Shown in pieces: positions 36,522 through 46,565 of a stretch of DNA of 64,000 bases (positions within the stretch are counted from its first letter, which is position 1; each line of letters opens with the position of its first letter). This DNA is from Martelella sp. HB161492. Its GTDB lineage: Bacteria; Pseudomonadota; Alphaproteobacteria; Rhizobiales; Rhizobiaceae. A model generated the notes under the pieces. The model searched no databases and was not told where the DNA came from. It saw only the letters and a program-made list of their open reading frames with translations. Where the stretch lies: contig NZ_JAATVV010000001.1 in NCBI RefSeq assembly GCF_013184775.1, positions 496,001-560,000 on the forward strand, written 5' to 3'. The position numbers were made by a program, and so were the translations under genes.

Positions 36522-37745
36522 ATGACGCATTTCCACAAGATTGCCCTTACCACGGTAGCCCTGGCCAGCCTTTCGGTTGCCGCACCGGCCTTTGCCGATC
36601 CCGTCAACATCCAGCTCTGGGCTGTCGATCGCACCGGCCAGCCGGCGCCGCAGATTGTCGATGACTTCAACAAGAGCCAGAGCGACATCCATGTCGAATA
36701 CCGTCAGCTGCAGTTCTCCGACCTGTTGAGCGACGTGATGCGTGCCTATGCCGTCGGCAAGGCGCCCGATATCTACGCTGTTGATGTGCCCTTCAATGCA
36801 CTGATGGCCTCCAAGGGCGCACTCTACGACATGACCGACATGGTGAAGGGCTCCGACGTCATCCATATCGACGACTATTATCCCGGACCGGTTGCCTCGG
36901 CGACGTGGGACGGAAAGCTTTATGGCGTGCCGAAATCGACCAACACGATTGCGCTCTACTATAACGAGGACATGTTCAAAGCCGCCGGCATTGCCGAGCC
37001 GCCGAAGACCTGGGATGAACTGGTCGACGACGCCCGCAAGCTGACCGACAAGGACAAGGGTGTCTACGGTCTGGCCTTTTCTGCCGAGGCCACGGAAGAA
37101 GGCACGTTCCAGTTCCTGCCCTGGGTGCAGATGGCCGGCGGCAGCTGGCAGAAGGTCAATGGCGAAGGCGGCGTAAAGGCGCTGACCGTCTGGAAGACCA
37201 TCCTTGACGAAGGCCTCGCCTCACCCGACACCATTTCGCGCAGCCAGTGGGATTCGACCTCCACCTTCATCAGCGGCAATGCCGCCATGTCGATTTCCGG
37301 CCCCTGGGAGCTGGACCGCATGTCGAAAGAGGCCAAGTTTGACTGGAAGGTCGCCCTTCTGCCGGTTCCCGAAGAAGGTGCCGAACGGTCCTCAGCCATG
37401 GGCGACTATAACTGGGTGATGTTCAAATCGACCAAGCACCCGAAGGAAGCCTTCAAGGTTCTGGAATATATCGCCTCTCAGGACCCGGAAATGTTCCAGC
37501 GTTACGGCCAGCTGCCGCCGGAAGAGAACGTCGATATTCCCTCCACCGGCAATCCAAACATGGATGAAGCGCTGGCGACCTTCCAGGAGCAGCTGAAATA
37601 TGCAAAGCCGCGCGGCCCGTCGCCGGAATGGCCGGCCATTTCAAAGGCCATCCAGGATGCGCTGCAGCAGGCCCTGACCGGTGCAGAGACACCGCAGGCC
37701 GCGCTTGATCAGGCCCAGGCCAAGATCGACAAAGTCGTCAACTGA
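36522..37745 (+). CDS. Sugar ABC transporter substrate-binding protein
   Basis: A 407-aa periplasmic binding protein of the carbohydrate cluster-1 type (MalE/AglE-like). The signal peptide is about residues 1-25 ([14 protein letters not shown]). Family features include [48 protein letters not shown] and [10 protein letters not shown]. It captures an oligosaccharide for the permeases encoded downstream; the GH31 enzyme at the operon end suggests an alpha-xyloside or alpha-glucoside ligand. GGGAGGA precedes the start. Confidence 0.93.
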   Translation: MTHFHKIALTTVALASLSVAAPAFADPVNIQLWAVDRTGQPAPQIVDDFNKSQSDIHVEYRQLQFSDLLSDVMRAYAVGKAPDIYAVDVPFNALMASKGALYDMTDMVKGSDVIHIDDYYPGPVASATWDGKLYGVPKSTNTIALYYNEDMFKAAGIAEPPKTWDELVDDARKLTDKDKGVYGLAFSAEATEEGTFQFLPWVQMAGGSWQKVNGEGGVKALTVWKTILDEGLASPDTISRSQWDSTSTFISGNAAMSISGPWELDRMSKEAKFDWKVALLPVPEEGAERSSAMGDYNWVMFKSTKHPKEAFKVLEYIASQDPEMFQRYGQLPPEENVDIPSTGNPNMDEALATFQEQLKYAKPRGPSPEWPAISKAIQDALQQALTGAETPQAALDQAQAKIDKVVN

Positions 37746-37847
37746 TCTCAGACGGGCACAAGATGTCCACCTTGATGCAAACCCGTACCCCTGAAGGGGT
37801 GCGGGAACGGACCGGTATTGCCCTCGGCCCCTAGGAGTTTCACCGCC

Positions 37848-38750
37848 ATGCGCAACCGACTATCGACATTGTGGGACGGGCGCGGATTCGACCTCATACT
37901 GATCGGCATTCCGCTGATCTTTCTGATCGCCATCTCCGGCAGCGCCATTCTCTACAATATTTTGATGAGTTTCCAGGATGTTGACATGTTCAGCCTGGGT
38001 CAGCTCATCCGCCCCTTCGTCGGGCTCGACAATTACAAGCGGATCCTGTCGGATCCCCAGACCTGGCCGATCTTCGGCAATACGCTGATCTTCGTGGTCG
38101 GCTCGATCGCCGGCCAGTTTCTGCTCGGGCTCGGGCTCGCGATCTTCTTCCAGCAGCGTTTTCCAGGCTCCACCTATCTGCGTGGACTGTTCCTCGTGTC
38201 CTGGGTCATGCCCGGGCTTGTTGCCGGTGCCATCTGGAACTGGCTGCTGTCGGGCGATTTCGGGGTCATCAACTATTTCCTGATGCAGCTCGGCATCATC
38301 GATCAGGCGATTTTCTGGCGCTCCAATCCGGATTTTGCCCTCTGGAGCGTGGTCGTTGCCAATGTCTGGCTCGGCACCTCCTTCAACATGATCCTGCTCT
38401 CGGTCGGCCTTGCCGGTATTCCCAAGGACCTCTATGAGGCCGCAGCCCTCGACGGCGCGGGCCCGTTCCGGCGCTTCTACACCATCACCTTGCCGATGAT
38501 GCGGGCAACCATTGGCGCGCTGTTGTCGCTGGGGCTGATCTTCACGCTGCAGCAGTTCGACCTGTTCGCCTCGATCACCGATGGCGGGCCGAACAATGCG
38601 TCCAACGTCGCCCAGTACTGGGCCTGGCAGCTGTCGTTCCAGGAGTTTGATTTCGCTGGCGGTGCAACCGTTTCCGTCATGATGATCGTGATCGTGATCG
38701 CGGCGGCCGTCTACTATGTCCGCTCGACGCGCCAGGAGGTTCGGGGATGA
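37848..38750 (+). CDS. Sugar ABC transporter permease (MalF/UgpA type)
   Basis: A 300-aa inner-membrane permease with six predicted helices and the cytoplasmic EAA loop (DLYEAAALDGAGPFRRFYTITLPMM), which contacts the ATPase. The start at 37848 follows AGGAG. The stop overlaps the next permease by four bases (ATGA). Confidence 0.93.
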   Translation: MRNRLSTLWDGRGFDLILIGIPLIFLIAISGSAILYNILMSFQDVDMFSLGQLIRPFVGLDNYKRILSDPQTWPIFGNTLIFVVGSIAGQFLLGLGLAIFFQQRFPGSTYLRGLFLVSWVMPGLVAGAIWNWLLSGDFGVINYFLMQLGIIDQAIFWRSNPDFALWSVVVANVWLGTSFNMILLSVGLAGIPKDLYEAAALDGAGPFRRFYTITLPMMRATIGALLSLGLIFTLQQFDLFASITDGGPNNASNVAQYWAWQLSFQEFDFAGGATVSVMMIVIVIAAAVYYVRSTRQEVRG

Positions 38751-39577
38751 CCAATACCACCCTTCGCAACACCGTCCTGATCGTCTGCGCCCTGCTGCTT
38801 GCAGTCATCTATCTCTTCCCGCTCTACTGGATGTATGTCACAGCGATCAAGACGTCGTCGGAAGCCTTTGCCTCTCCGCCGATCTTCATCCCGACTGTGG
38901 CACAATGGCACAATTTCGCCGATGTCTGGGTCAGCCGCGGCATGGGGCGCTACCTCTGGAATTCGTTCTATATCGCCACATGGTCGGTGGTGCTGATCGC
39001 CATCCTCGGTTCGGGCGCCGCCTATGTCCTGGCCCGCTATCGCAATCCCTGGATCGATATCGGCCTGTTCCTGATCCTGATGCTTCAGGTGCTGCCGCCA
39101 TCGCTGATGGTGACGCCGATCTTCGTCGGCTTCTCGCAGCTCGGTATCCTCGACTATCCCCGTTTTGCCACCGTGCTCGGCATCACTGCAAAGAGCATGC
39201 CCTTCTTCGTGGTGCTGGTGCGTGCCACCTTCATGAGCGTGCCGATGGAACTTGAGGAAGCGGCGCTTGTCGACGGCAATTCGCGGATCGGCGCCTTCTT
39301 CCACATTGTCCTGCCGCTTGCGCGCAACGGCATCCTGGTCAGCGGCATTCTCATCTACATGCAGGCCTTCGGCGAATTCGTCTATTCCAAGACCTTCATT
39401 GCCGACGCCATCTACCAGCCGGCCAGTGTCGGCCTGAACACCTTCATGGGACCGAACACGGTCGAGTGGGACAAGATCATGGCCTATTCCTCGATCTATG
39501 TGACGCCCATTCTCGCCGTCTTCGTCCTTCTGCAACGCAGAATCGTCTCCGGCCTGACCTCGGGAGCTTTGAAATGA
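38747..39577 (+). CDS. Sugar ABC transporter permease (MalG/UgpE type)
   Basis: A 276-aa second permease with six predicted helices; the EAA loop reads LEEAALVDGNSRIGAFFHIV. It forms the heterodimeric channel with the preceding permease. Four-base ATGA overlaps on both sides couple translation of the permeases and the ATPase. Confidence 0.93.
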   Translation: MTNTTLRNTVLIVCALLLAVIYLFPLYWMYVTAIKTSSEAFASPPIFIPTVAQWHNFADVWVSRGMGRYLWNSFYIATWSVVLIAILGSGAAYVLARYRNPWIDIGLFLILMLQVLPPSLMVTPIFVGFSQLGILDYPRFATVLGITAKSMPFFVVLVRATFMSVPMELEEAALVDGNSRIGAFFHIVLPLARNGILVSGILIYMQAFGEFVYSKTFIADAIYQPASVGLNTFMGPNTVEWDKIMAYSSIYVTPILAVFVLLQRRIVSGLTSGALK

Positions 39578-40641
39578 CAGCCCAGATCGAATTTGACGCG
39601 GTCGAGAAATATTATGGCCGCTACCACGCCCTCAAGAACATCAATCTCAGCATTGAGAAGGGCTCCTTCGTCGCGCTCGTCGGCCCGTCAGGCTGCGGCA
39701 AGTCCACGCTGCTGCGCTCGCTGGCCGGGCTTGAAAAGATCAGCCATGGCGAGATCCGCATTGCCGGTGACCGGATGAACGAGGCCCCGCCCCGCCGCCG
39801 CGACATTGCCATGGTATTCCAGTCCTATGCCCTCTATCCGCATATGACGGTCGAGGAGAACCTCACCTACAGCCTCAGAACGCATGGTGCAAAGAAGAAG
39901 GATGCACAGGCCAAGGCCCGCGAAGTGGCGGAAACCACCGGGCTTTCCAATCTGCTGACGCGCTATCCGCGTGAACTGTCAGGCGGCCAGCGCCAGCGTG
40001 TGGCGATGAGCCGGGCCATCATCCGTGACCCCAAGGCCTTTTTATTCGACGAGCCGCTCTCCAATCTTGACGCGGCCCTGCGCGTTCACATGCGCAAGGA
40101 GATCCGTGGCCTGCATGACCGGCTGAAGGCAACCTCCGTCTATGTCACGCATGACCAGATCGAGGCCATGACCATGGCCGACAAGGTGGTGCTGATGCGC
40201 GCTGGCGAAATCGAGCAGGAAGGTGCGCCGCTCGACCTTTACGACAATCCCGTCAACCGCTTCGTTGCCGGCTTTGTCGGTTCACCGGCGATGAATTTCA
40301 TCCCGGCAAAGGTCGCGGAGAACGGTCATACGCTGATGCTTGAGATCGCCGGCGGACAGCTGCTGGACTATCCCGGCCGGCTTGAGCCCGGACGGGCGGT
40401 GACGGTGGGCCTGCGCCCCGAACATCTGATGTTGGTGCCGGAGGGCGAAGCGCAGCTGAAACTGCGCCTGCGGCTGGCCGAAGCGACCGGCGCGACCACC
40501 TATCTGTTCACCGACAGCGACCCGGAAATCGCCGTTGTCATCAACGACCGCGAGAGCGTCACGCCCGGTGCAACGCTCGGGCTGAGGATCGCCCCTGAAC
40601 GCATTCACCTCTTTGACCAGGAAACCGGCGTCAGGCTCTGA
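39574..40641 (+). CDS. Sugar ABC transporter ATP-binding protein (MsmK/UgpC type)
   Basis: A 355-aa ATPase: Walker A GPSGCGKST, Q-loop VFQSYALYPHM, signature LSGGQRQRV, Walker B FLFDEPLSNLD and switch His in YVTHDQIEAM; the C-terminal TOBE/MOI domain starts near residue 240. A dedicated copy within the operon suggests a self-contained importer. The start overlaps the permease stop. Confidence 0.95.
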   Translation: MTAQIEFDAVEKYYGRYHALKNINLSIEKGSFVALVGPSGCGKSTLLRSLAGLEKISHGEIRIAGDRMNEAPPRRRDIAMVFQSYALYPHMTVEENLTYSLRTHGAKKKDAQAKAREVAETTGLSNLLTRYPRELSGGQRQRVAMSRAIIRDPKAFLFDEPLSNLDAALRVHMRKEIRGLHDRLKATSVYVTHDQIEAMTMADKVVLMRAGEIEQEGAPLDLYDNPVNRFVAGFVGSPAMNFIPAKVAENGHTLMLEIAGGQLLDYPGRLEPGRAVTVGLRPEHLMLVPEGEAQLKLRLRLAEATGATTYLFTDSDPEIAVVINDRESVTPGATLGLRIAPERIHLFDQETGVRL

Positions 40642-40723
40642 CGCCGCCGGCCACGAGGACAGCCGGAACAGCTGCGACGGGGATGGCCGCACGGTTCCGG
40701 AGAGAACACAAGGATCTGAGACA

Positions 40724-43045
40724 ATGAAATTTGCTGATGGCAACTGGCAGGTGCCAGACAATCTCGACCTGATGCATCCGGTCGACTTCTATGAGGCCGA
40801 GGCGCGCGATGGTGCGCTCATCGTTTATGCATCGGCCTGGCCGCTGGTCGAACGGGCCGCCCAGATCAACGCACGGCTCTTCACCATGCGTTTCTTTTCG
40901 CCGATGGAAGGCGTGATCGGGGTCCGCACCGAGCATTTTCGCGGCGGCGTCGATCGCAGCCCGAAATTCGAACTGAGCCATGACGACGGCTTTGCCGCCG
41001 ACATTCAGATCGGCGATGCCTTCGTATCCCTGACCTCGGGCAATCTGACGGTCAGGATTGCGACGAAGGGGCCGTGGCGGCTTGATTTCCTGCGTGACGG
41101 CAAGGTCATTTCCGGCAGTGACTACAAGGCCGGCGGCTATGCCGTTGATCGTGACGACAATGACCGGAAATATCTGTTCGAGCGGCTTGAACTCGGCGTC
41201 GGCGGCCTGGTTTACGGGCTCGGCGAGCGTTTCACCAACTTCGTCAAGAACGGACAAAGCGTCGAGATGTGGAACCGCGATGGCGGTGCCAACACCGAGC
41301 AGGCCTACAAGAATATCCCCTTCTTCCTCACCAATCGCGGTTGGGGCGTTTTCGTCAATCACCCGGGCCGGGTCGAATTCGAAATCGGATCGGAGAAGGT
41401 GTCGAAAGCCCAGTTTTCCGTGCCGGGCGAGACGCTGGAATATTTCATGATCGACGGCCCGGACCCGAAGGCCGTGATTGATCGCTATACCCGGCTCACC
41501 GGCCGCCCGGCACTGCCGAAGCAATGGTCGTTCGGTCTGTGGCTCACGACATCCTTCACCACCGAATATGACGAGGCAACCGTCACCAGTTTCCTCGATG
41601 GCATGAAGGAACGCGATATTCCGCTGCATGTGTTCCATTTTGACTGCTTCTGGATGCGCGGCCTGCACTGGTGCGATTTCGAATGGGATCCGGAGACCTT
41701 CCCCGATCCGGAAGACATGCTGACCCGCTACAAGGCACGCGGCCTGCACATCTGTGCCTGGATCAACCCCTATATCGCCCAGCGCTCGCGCCTGTTCGAC
41801 GAAGGCAAGGAACACGGTTACCTGCTCAAGCGTCCGGATGGTTCGGTCTGGCAGTGGGACATGTGGCAGCCCGGGCAGGCCGTCGTCGACTTCACCAACC
41901 CGGACGCCTGCGACTGGTATGCCTCCTATCTCAAGGCGCTGGTGGCGCAGGGGGTCGACTGCTTCAAGACCGACTTCGGCGAGCGCATCCCGGTCGAGGT
42001 CGCCTATCACGACGGCTCCGATCCGGAGGAGATGCATAATTACTATACCCACCTCTACAACAAATGCGTCTACGACGCCCTGGAAGAGGTGAAGGGCAAG
42101 GGCGAGGCCGTTCTGTTTGCCCGCTCAGCGACAGCCGGTGGTCAGCAGTACCCGGTTCACTGGGGTGGCGACTGCTATTCGGACTTTGAATCCATGGCCG
42201 AAACCCTGCGTGGCGGCCTGTCGCTCGGGCTTTGCGGCTTTGGCTTCTGGAGCCATGATATCGGCGGCTTCGAGGCAACGGCTGAAGCCGACGTCTACAA
42301 GCGCTGGTGCGCCTTCGGGCTGCTGTCGAGCCATTCGCGCCTGCATGGCTCGAAGTCCTATCGCGTGCCGTGGCTCTATGATGAAGAGGCCGTCGACGTC
42401 CTGCGCTTTTTCACCAAGCTGAAGCTGTCGCTGATGCCGACGATCTACGAGGCGGCCGTCGAGGCACCGAAAACCGGTCTGCCGGTGATGCGTGCCATGA
42501 TGCTGGAATTTGCGGAAGACAGGGCCTGCGATCCGCTTGATCGCCAGTATATGCTCGGCGAAAAACTGCTGGTCGCCCCGGTTCTCGATCATTCAGGCGA
42601 TGCAGAATATTATTTGCCGAAGGGGCAATGGACCCACCTGCTCACCAATGAGATCGTCGAAGGCGGCAGCTGGCGGCTGGATCACTACAGCTTCATGAGC
42701 CTGCCGCTCTTTGTCCGGCCGAACAGCCTCATCATCTGGGGCGGCCGCGATGACGTGCCCGATTATGACTATGCCGAAGGCGCGACATTCGCGCTTTATG
42801 CCCTTGGGGACGGCAGGAGCGCCACAGCAACGGTCTATGCCGAAGGTGGCGAAGTTGCCCAGTCCATCACCATAGACCGCAAGGACAGGACACTGAGCGT
42901 GACAGTCAGCGACGGAAGCCGCCCGTGGCGGCTCCGCCTGCAGAATATCGCCGCCGTTGCCGCCGTTGCCGCCGGCATTTCGCAAACGGCAGAGCCAGAG
43001 GGCCCGCTCCTTGAAGGGCGTGGCGATACGGTCATCACGCTCTGA
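40724..43045 (+). CDS. yicI: Glycoside hydrolase family 31, alpha-xylosidase-like
   Basis: A 773-aa cytosolic GH31 enzyme. The nucleophile Asp lies in FKTDFGERIP and the acid/base Asp in HWGGDCYSD, both in the form seen in YicI-type alpha-xylosidases; WMRGLHWCDFEWDPE is the conserved aglycone region. It would split alpha-xylosides (for example isoprimeverose) or alpha-glucosides imported by the ABC system encoded just upstream. The start at 40724 has an AAGGA box. The gene ends at a strong hairpin that closes the operon. Exact substrate preference is an inference. Confidence 0.9.
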   Translation: MKFADGNWQVPDNLDLMHPVDFYEAEARDGALIVYASAWPLVERAAQINARLFTMRFFSPMEGVIGVRTEHFRGGVDRSPKFELSHDDGFAADIQIGDAFVSLTSGNLTVRIATKGPWRLDFLRDGKVISGSDYKAGGYAVDRDDNDRKYLFERLELGVGGLVYGLGERFTNFVKNGQSVEMWNRDGGANTEQAYKNIPFFLTNRGWGVFVNHPGRVEFEIGSEKVSKAQFSVPGETLEYFMIDGPDPKAVIDRYTRLTGRPALPKQWSFGLWLTTSFTTEYDEATVTSFLDGMKERDIPLHVFHFDCFWMRGLHWCDFEWDPETFPDPEDMLTRYKARGLHICAWINPYIAQRSRLFDEGKEHGYLLKRPDGSVWQWDMWQPGQAVVDFTNPDACDWYASYLKALVAQGVDCFKTDFGERIPVEVAYHDGSDPEEMHNYYTHLYNKCVYDALEEVKGKGEAVLFARSATAGGQQYPVHWGGDCYSDFESMAETLRGGLSLGLCGFGFWSHDIGGFEATAEADVYKRWCAFGLLSSHSRLHGSKSYRVPWLYDEEAVDVLRFFTKLKLSLMPTIYEAAVEAPKTGLPVMRAMMLEFAEDRACDPLDRQYMLGEKLLVAPVLDHSGDAEYYLPKGQWTHLLTNEIVEGGSWRLDHYSFMSLPLFVRPNSLIIWGGRDDVPDYDYAEGATFALYALGDGRSATATVYAEGGEVAQSITIDRKDRTLSVTVSDGSRPWRLRLQNIAAVAAVAAGISQTAEPEGPLLEGRGDTVITL

Positions 43046-43067
43046 GCCCAGACAACAGGAATGCAAC

Positions 43068-43093
43068 AAAGGGGCGGGAATACCCGCCCCTTT
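43068..43093. terminator. Bidirectional terminator between GH31 and nuclease genes
   Basis: AAAGGGGCGGG and CCCGCCCCTTT pair around AATA between two convergent genes; the A and T ends serve either strand. Confidence 0.8.
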
Positions 43094-43119
43094 GCCATTG
43101 TCCGGTCGCATGCAGTCAT

Positions 43120-43575
43120 TCAGCTTCCGGGGCAGGGATAGGGGGTCTTGCGGCCGCCGTCATAGCTGACGGCAAGTCCTTCGCGCAGCAATGTCGTGGA
43201 CAGATCGCTGCGATCGGTCAGCGTGACATCGGCGACCACACGGCCGAAATATTTGTCACCGGAAATTTTCTCGAGCTCCACCTCGTCGCCGTCATGAACC
43301 AGCGAGGCAACCAGATCGCGCGCCTCGCCGGCTGCCCGCCGCTCATCGGCACAGGAGGAATGCAGCTCCGGCGTATCAATGCCGCGCAGCCGCACATAGG
43401 TTTCGATAATCTGCCCCGGCCAGGGCCGCGCGTGAACGAGGATCGTATCGCCATCAATGATACGAACCACCTCGGCCCTTACGGGACCGCTATAGATATC
43501 CTGCGCCGCCGTCCCCTCACGCGCAGTGGTGAGGACGGAAAAAAGCAGAAAAGGGATCAGAGTCAGACGTTTCAT
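43120..43575 (-). CDS. Secreted thermonuclease-like (SNase) protein
   Basis: A 151-aa protein with a signal peptide (about residues 1-23, ending GTAA) and a staphylococcal-nuclease-type OB domain. Motifs are VRIIDGDTILV, VRLRGIDTPELHS and KYFGRVVADV. Such proteins are Ca-dependent nucleases or inactive relatives. Four cysteines could give disulfides in the periplasm. It stands alone on the minus strand. Confidence 0.87.
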   Translation of the reverse strand: MKRLTLIPFLLFSVLTTAREGTAAQDIYSGPVRAEVVRIIDGDTILVHARPWPGQIIETYVRLRGIDTPELHSSCADERRAAGEARDLVASLVHDGDEVELEKISGDKYFGRVVADVTLTDRSDLSTTLLREGLAVSYDGGRKTPYPCPGS

Positions 43576-43653
43576 GGCAAGGAATATATTCCTTGCTTAA
43601 TCGCGGCGTCAATGGGATTTATTTCCCAACATGGTTAAGATTTTCCTGCACCA

Positions 43654-43950
43654 TCAGAAATCAATTGCCCTGCCCTTGATTTCCCAGTCGCCGAACCGGG
43701 CAGGATCGAGACCGCCGCGTCCGCCGACTTCCTTGGCACTGGCCGCCTTATTCTCGGCAGCGCGCCTTTCCTCGGCTTCGGCGAGCGCCCGCTTGGCAGC
43801 GTCCGGCAGGCGTTTGCGGCGCTCCTCATAGGTTTCCTCGGCGACGGGCATGTCGTTGCCGGCCGTCAGTGCCGCAAGGGCTGCCACATCAGGCGCCCCG
43901 ACATCGGCGTCAGCAGCGCGCCGATCGGCCTCTTTCTCGTTTTCCTGCAT
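43654..43950 (-). CDS. SDHAF4-type protein (DUF1674)
   Basis: A 98-aa protein with a charged, poorly conserved N-terminus (helix RRKRLPDAAKRALAEAEERR) and the DUF1674 signature at the C-terminus: EVGGRGGLDPARFGDWEIKG followed by RAIDF. In mitochondria the homologous factor chaperones flavinated SdhA during assembly of succinate dehydrogenase; a similar role is likely here. An AAGG box precedes the ATG at 43950; a longer frame upstream is not conserved. The divergent neighbour is htpX. Confidence 0.9.
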   Translation of the reverse strand: MQENEKEADRRAADADVGAPDVAALAALTAGNDMPVAEETYEERRKRLPDAAKRALAEAEERRAAENKAASAKEVGGRGGLDPARFGDWEIKGRAIDF

Positions 43951-44084
43951 GGAAAGCACCTTTCTGAAAGGTAACAGATAAGACTGGCCCGACATTATTG
44001 ATCTGGCAGCCTTGGCAGACCATCTATATAGAGCAAACGAGCGCGCGGCGTAAACCGTCCTGCAAGCGAACCACGGAGACCTTG

Positions 44085-45092
44085 ATGAATCTGGTGCGAA
44101 CGGCCATGCTACTGGCCTTCATGACGGCCCTTTTCATGGCGATCGGCTATATGATCGGCGGACAGAGCGGCATGTTTATTGCGCTTCTCATCGCCGCCGG
44201 GATGAATGTCTTCTCCTACTGGAACTCCGACAAGATGGTGCTTCGCATGTATTCGGCCCGCGAGGTCGATGCCCAGACAGCACCGGAATACTACAACATG
44301 GTCGCCGAGCTGACAGAACGCGCCGGCCTGCCGATGCCGAAGGTCTATCTCTACGACAACCCGCAGCCAAACGCTTTTGCCACCGGCAGAAACCCGCAAA
44401 ACGCCGCTGTAGCAGCCTCAACCGGGATTTTGCAGATCCTGACGCGCGAGGAGCTTGCCGGCGTGATGGCGCATGAGCTTTCCCATGTCCAGCACCGCGA
44501 CACGCTGACCATGACGATCACCGCCACGCTTGCCGGTGCAATCTCCATGCTCGGCCATTTTGCCTTCTTCTTCGGCGGCGCGCGGCGCGACAACAACAAT
44601 CCCTTCGGCTTTGTCGGCGTGCTTCTGGCGATGATCGTCGCACCGATGGCGGCGGCCGTCGTGCAGATGGCGATCAGCCGCACCCGCGAATATGCGGCCG
44701 ACAAGCGCGGTGGCGAGATCTGCGGCAATCCGCTCTGGCTCGCCTCGGCGCTGCAGAAGATCGCCCATGGCAATGCCGTGGTCCATAACCCGCAAGCCGA
44801 GCGCAATCCGGCAACTGCCCATATGTTCATCATCAATCCACTGGCCGGCGGCGGCCGGGACAATCTCTTCTCCACCCACCCCGATACCGGAAACCGCATC
44901 GCCGCACTGACCGAACAGGCCCGGGAGATGGGCATTGCCGGCATGTCTTCCACCGCCATGTCCTCCAGCGGATCAATGCCGGAGCCCTCGCCCATGGTCG
45001 AGCCCGGACGGGCAACGCGCGCATCGCGTTCTGTCCCACCGACGGGACGCGGCAAGGATGGTGAACCGCCGTTCAAGGGGCCGTGGTCGTGA
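44085..45092 (+). CDS. htpX: Membrane zinc metalloprotease HtpX
   Basis: A 335-aa M48 protease in the inner membrane, which degrades misfolded membrane proteins with FtsH. The zinc motif is HELSH at residues 130-134, the third ligand is the Glu in [12 protein letters not shown], and membrane helices lie at about 5-22, 25-45, 145-165 and 185-205. ACGGAGA precedes the ATG at 44085. The stop overlaps the GTG start of rsmB. Confidence 0.95.
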   Translation: MNLVRTAMLLAFMTALFMAIGYMIGGQSGMFIALLIAAGMNVFSYWNSDKMVLRMYSAREVDAQTAPEYYNMVAELTERAGLPMPKVYLYDNPQPNAFATGRNPQNAAVAASTGILQILTREELAGVMAHELSHVQHRDTLTMTITATLAGAISMLGHFAFFFGGARRDNNNPFGFVGVLLAMIVAPMAAAVVQMAISRTREYAADKRGGEICGNPLWLASALQKIAHGNAVVHNPQAERNPATAHMFIINPLAGGGRDNLFSTHPDTGNRIAALTEQAREMGIAGMSSTAMSSSGSMPEPSPMVEPGRATRASRSVPPTGRGKDGEPPFKGPWS

Positions 45093-46468
45093 GTTCCGAA
45101 CAGTCGAAAAAAGCCAAGGGCGGACGCAAAGCGGGTGCCCTTCCTGAAAATGCTAGGCCGGAACTGAAGCCGGGCTACGCCGTTCGCGCTGCCGCATCGA
45201 AAATCCTTTCGGCCGTTCTCGACCGCAAGGTGCCGCTTGACGGCATGCTCGATGCCGATCATGGCAATGCCGCCTATCTGGCGCTTTCAGGTCCGGATCG
45301 TGCGCTCGCCCGCATGATCATCAACACGGTACTGCGTCACAAGCCGCAGATCGATGTCGCCATTGAGGGGCTTCTGGAGCGCCCGCTGCCATCCGGCGCG
45401 CGCGCGCTTTCCCATGTGCTGAGTGTCGCTGCGGCCCAGATCCTCTATCTCGATGTACCCGATCACGCCGCCGTCGACATCGCCGTGGAACAGGCGGGCG
45501 CCGATCCGCGAAACCGCCGCTTCGCCGGCCTCGTCAATGCCGTCCTGCGGCGCCTGTCGCGGCAGAAGGACCGTATTCTGACCCGCATCGCCGATGTTCC
45601 GGCCATGCCGCAATGGTTCTACGACCGGCTGGTTACGGTTTACGGCGAGAATGACGCAGCCATTATCGCCAATGCACAGCTGACCCCGCCCACCATCGAT
45701 CTGTCCGTCAAGTCGGATGCTGCAGGCTGGGCTGAAAAACTCGGCGGCACCGTCCTTCCGGGCGGCACCGTCCGGCTGGCGACGATTTCCGCTCCCGTAC
45801 CGCAATTGCCTGGCTATGAAGATGGCGAATGGTGGGTTCAGGATGCAGCAGCGGCCATTCCCGCCCGTCTGTTCGGCGATCTCTCCGGAAAACGCGTGAT
45901 TGATCTTTGTGCCGCCCCCGGCGGCAAGACAGCCCAGCTGATCCAGCAGGGCGGTGATGTGACGGCGCTGGAACGCTCGAAAAGCCGGCTGAAGCGACTC
46001 AATGAAAATCTCGACCGGCTGAAGCTGTCCGCCGTCACGCAAGCCGCAGACATGCTCGATTACAGGCCGGACGCCTTGTTCGACTGCGCCCTTCTCGATG
46101 CCCCCTGCTCATCCACCGGCACGACCCGCCGCCACCCGGATGTGCTGTGGACAAAGGATGACGCCGATATCGAAAAACTGGCCGACGTGCAGTTCACCAT
46201 GGTCATGGCAGCACTCAATCTGATCCGGCCCGGCGGCGTGCTGATCTTTTCCAACTGCTCGCTCGATCCGCGGGAAGGCGAAAATGTCACCGCCCGCGCC
46301 ATCGCCGAAGGTGCGGTACAGATTGCCTTTCCGGCCGACGGCCTGGCCGGCCTCGAGGGTCTTGTCAATGCAGACGGGGCCATCCGCACCACGCCTGCAT
46401 CACGGCCGGGACAGGAAGCGGAAGGCGCGCTTGACGGCTTTTATGCCGTTGCCCTTACCCGCAACTGA
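45089..46468 (+). CDS. rsmB: 16S rRNA (cytosine-C5) methyltransferase RsmB-like (GTG start)
   Basis: A 459-aa RNA methyltransferase of the Sun/RsmB family that methylates a cytosine of 16S rRNA. It has an N-terminal NusB-like domain (about 20-150; [21 protein letters not shown]) and a C-terminal SAM-dependent domain with [13 protein letters not shown], the [17 protein letters not shown] catalytic region and [11 protein letters not shown]. The start chosen is the GTG at 45089, eight bases after AAGGGG; a GTG two codons earlier lacks spacing. Four-base overlap with htpX. Confidence 0.92.
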   Translation: MSSEQSKKAKGGRKAGALPENARPELKPGYAVRAAASKILSAVLDRKVPLDGMLDADHGNAAYLALSGPDRALARMIINTVLRHKPQIDVAIEGLLERPLPSGARALSHVLSVAAAQILYLDVPDHAAVDIAVEQAGADPRNRRFAGLVNAVLRRLSRQKDRILTRIADVPAMPQWFYDRLVTVYGENDAAIIANAQLTPPTIDLSVKSDAAGWAEKLGGTVLPGGTVRLATISAPVPQLPGYEDGEWWVQDAAAAIPARLFGDLSGKRVIDLCAAPGGKTAQLIQQGGDVTALERSKSRLKRLNENLDRLKLSAVTQAADMLDYRPDALFDCALLDAPCSSTGTTRRHPDVLWTKDDADIEKLADVQFTMVMAALNLIRPGGVLIFSNCSLDPREGENVTARAIAEGAVQIAFPADGLAGLEGLVNADGAIRTTPASRPGQEAEGALDGFYAVALTRN

Positions 46469-46565
46469 TATAATCTGTTAACCTCTTGTTTGGACGGTTG
46501 CTTTAGTCCAGAAGGGGTTTTCCGGAACCGCTTTGCGTTCCGCATAAGAACGATAATAATCAGGG

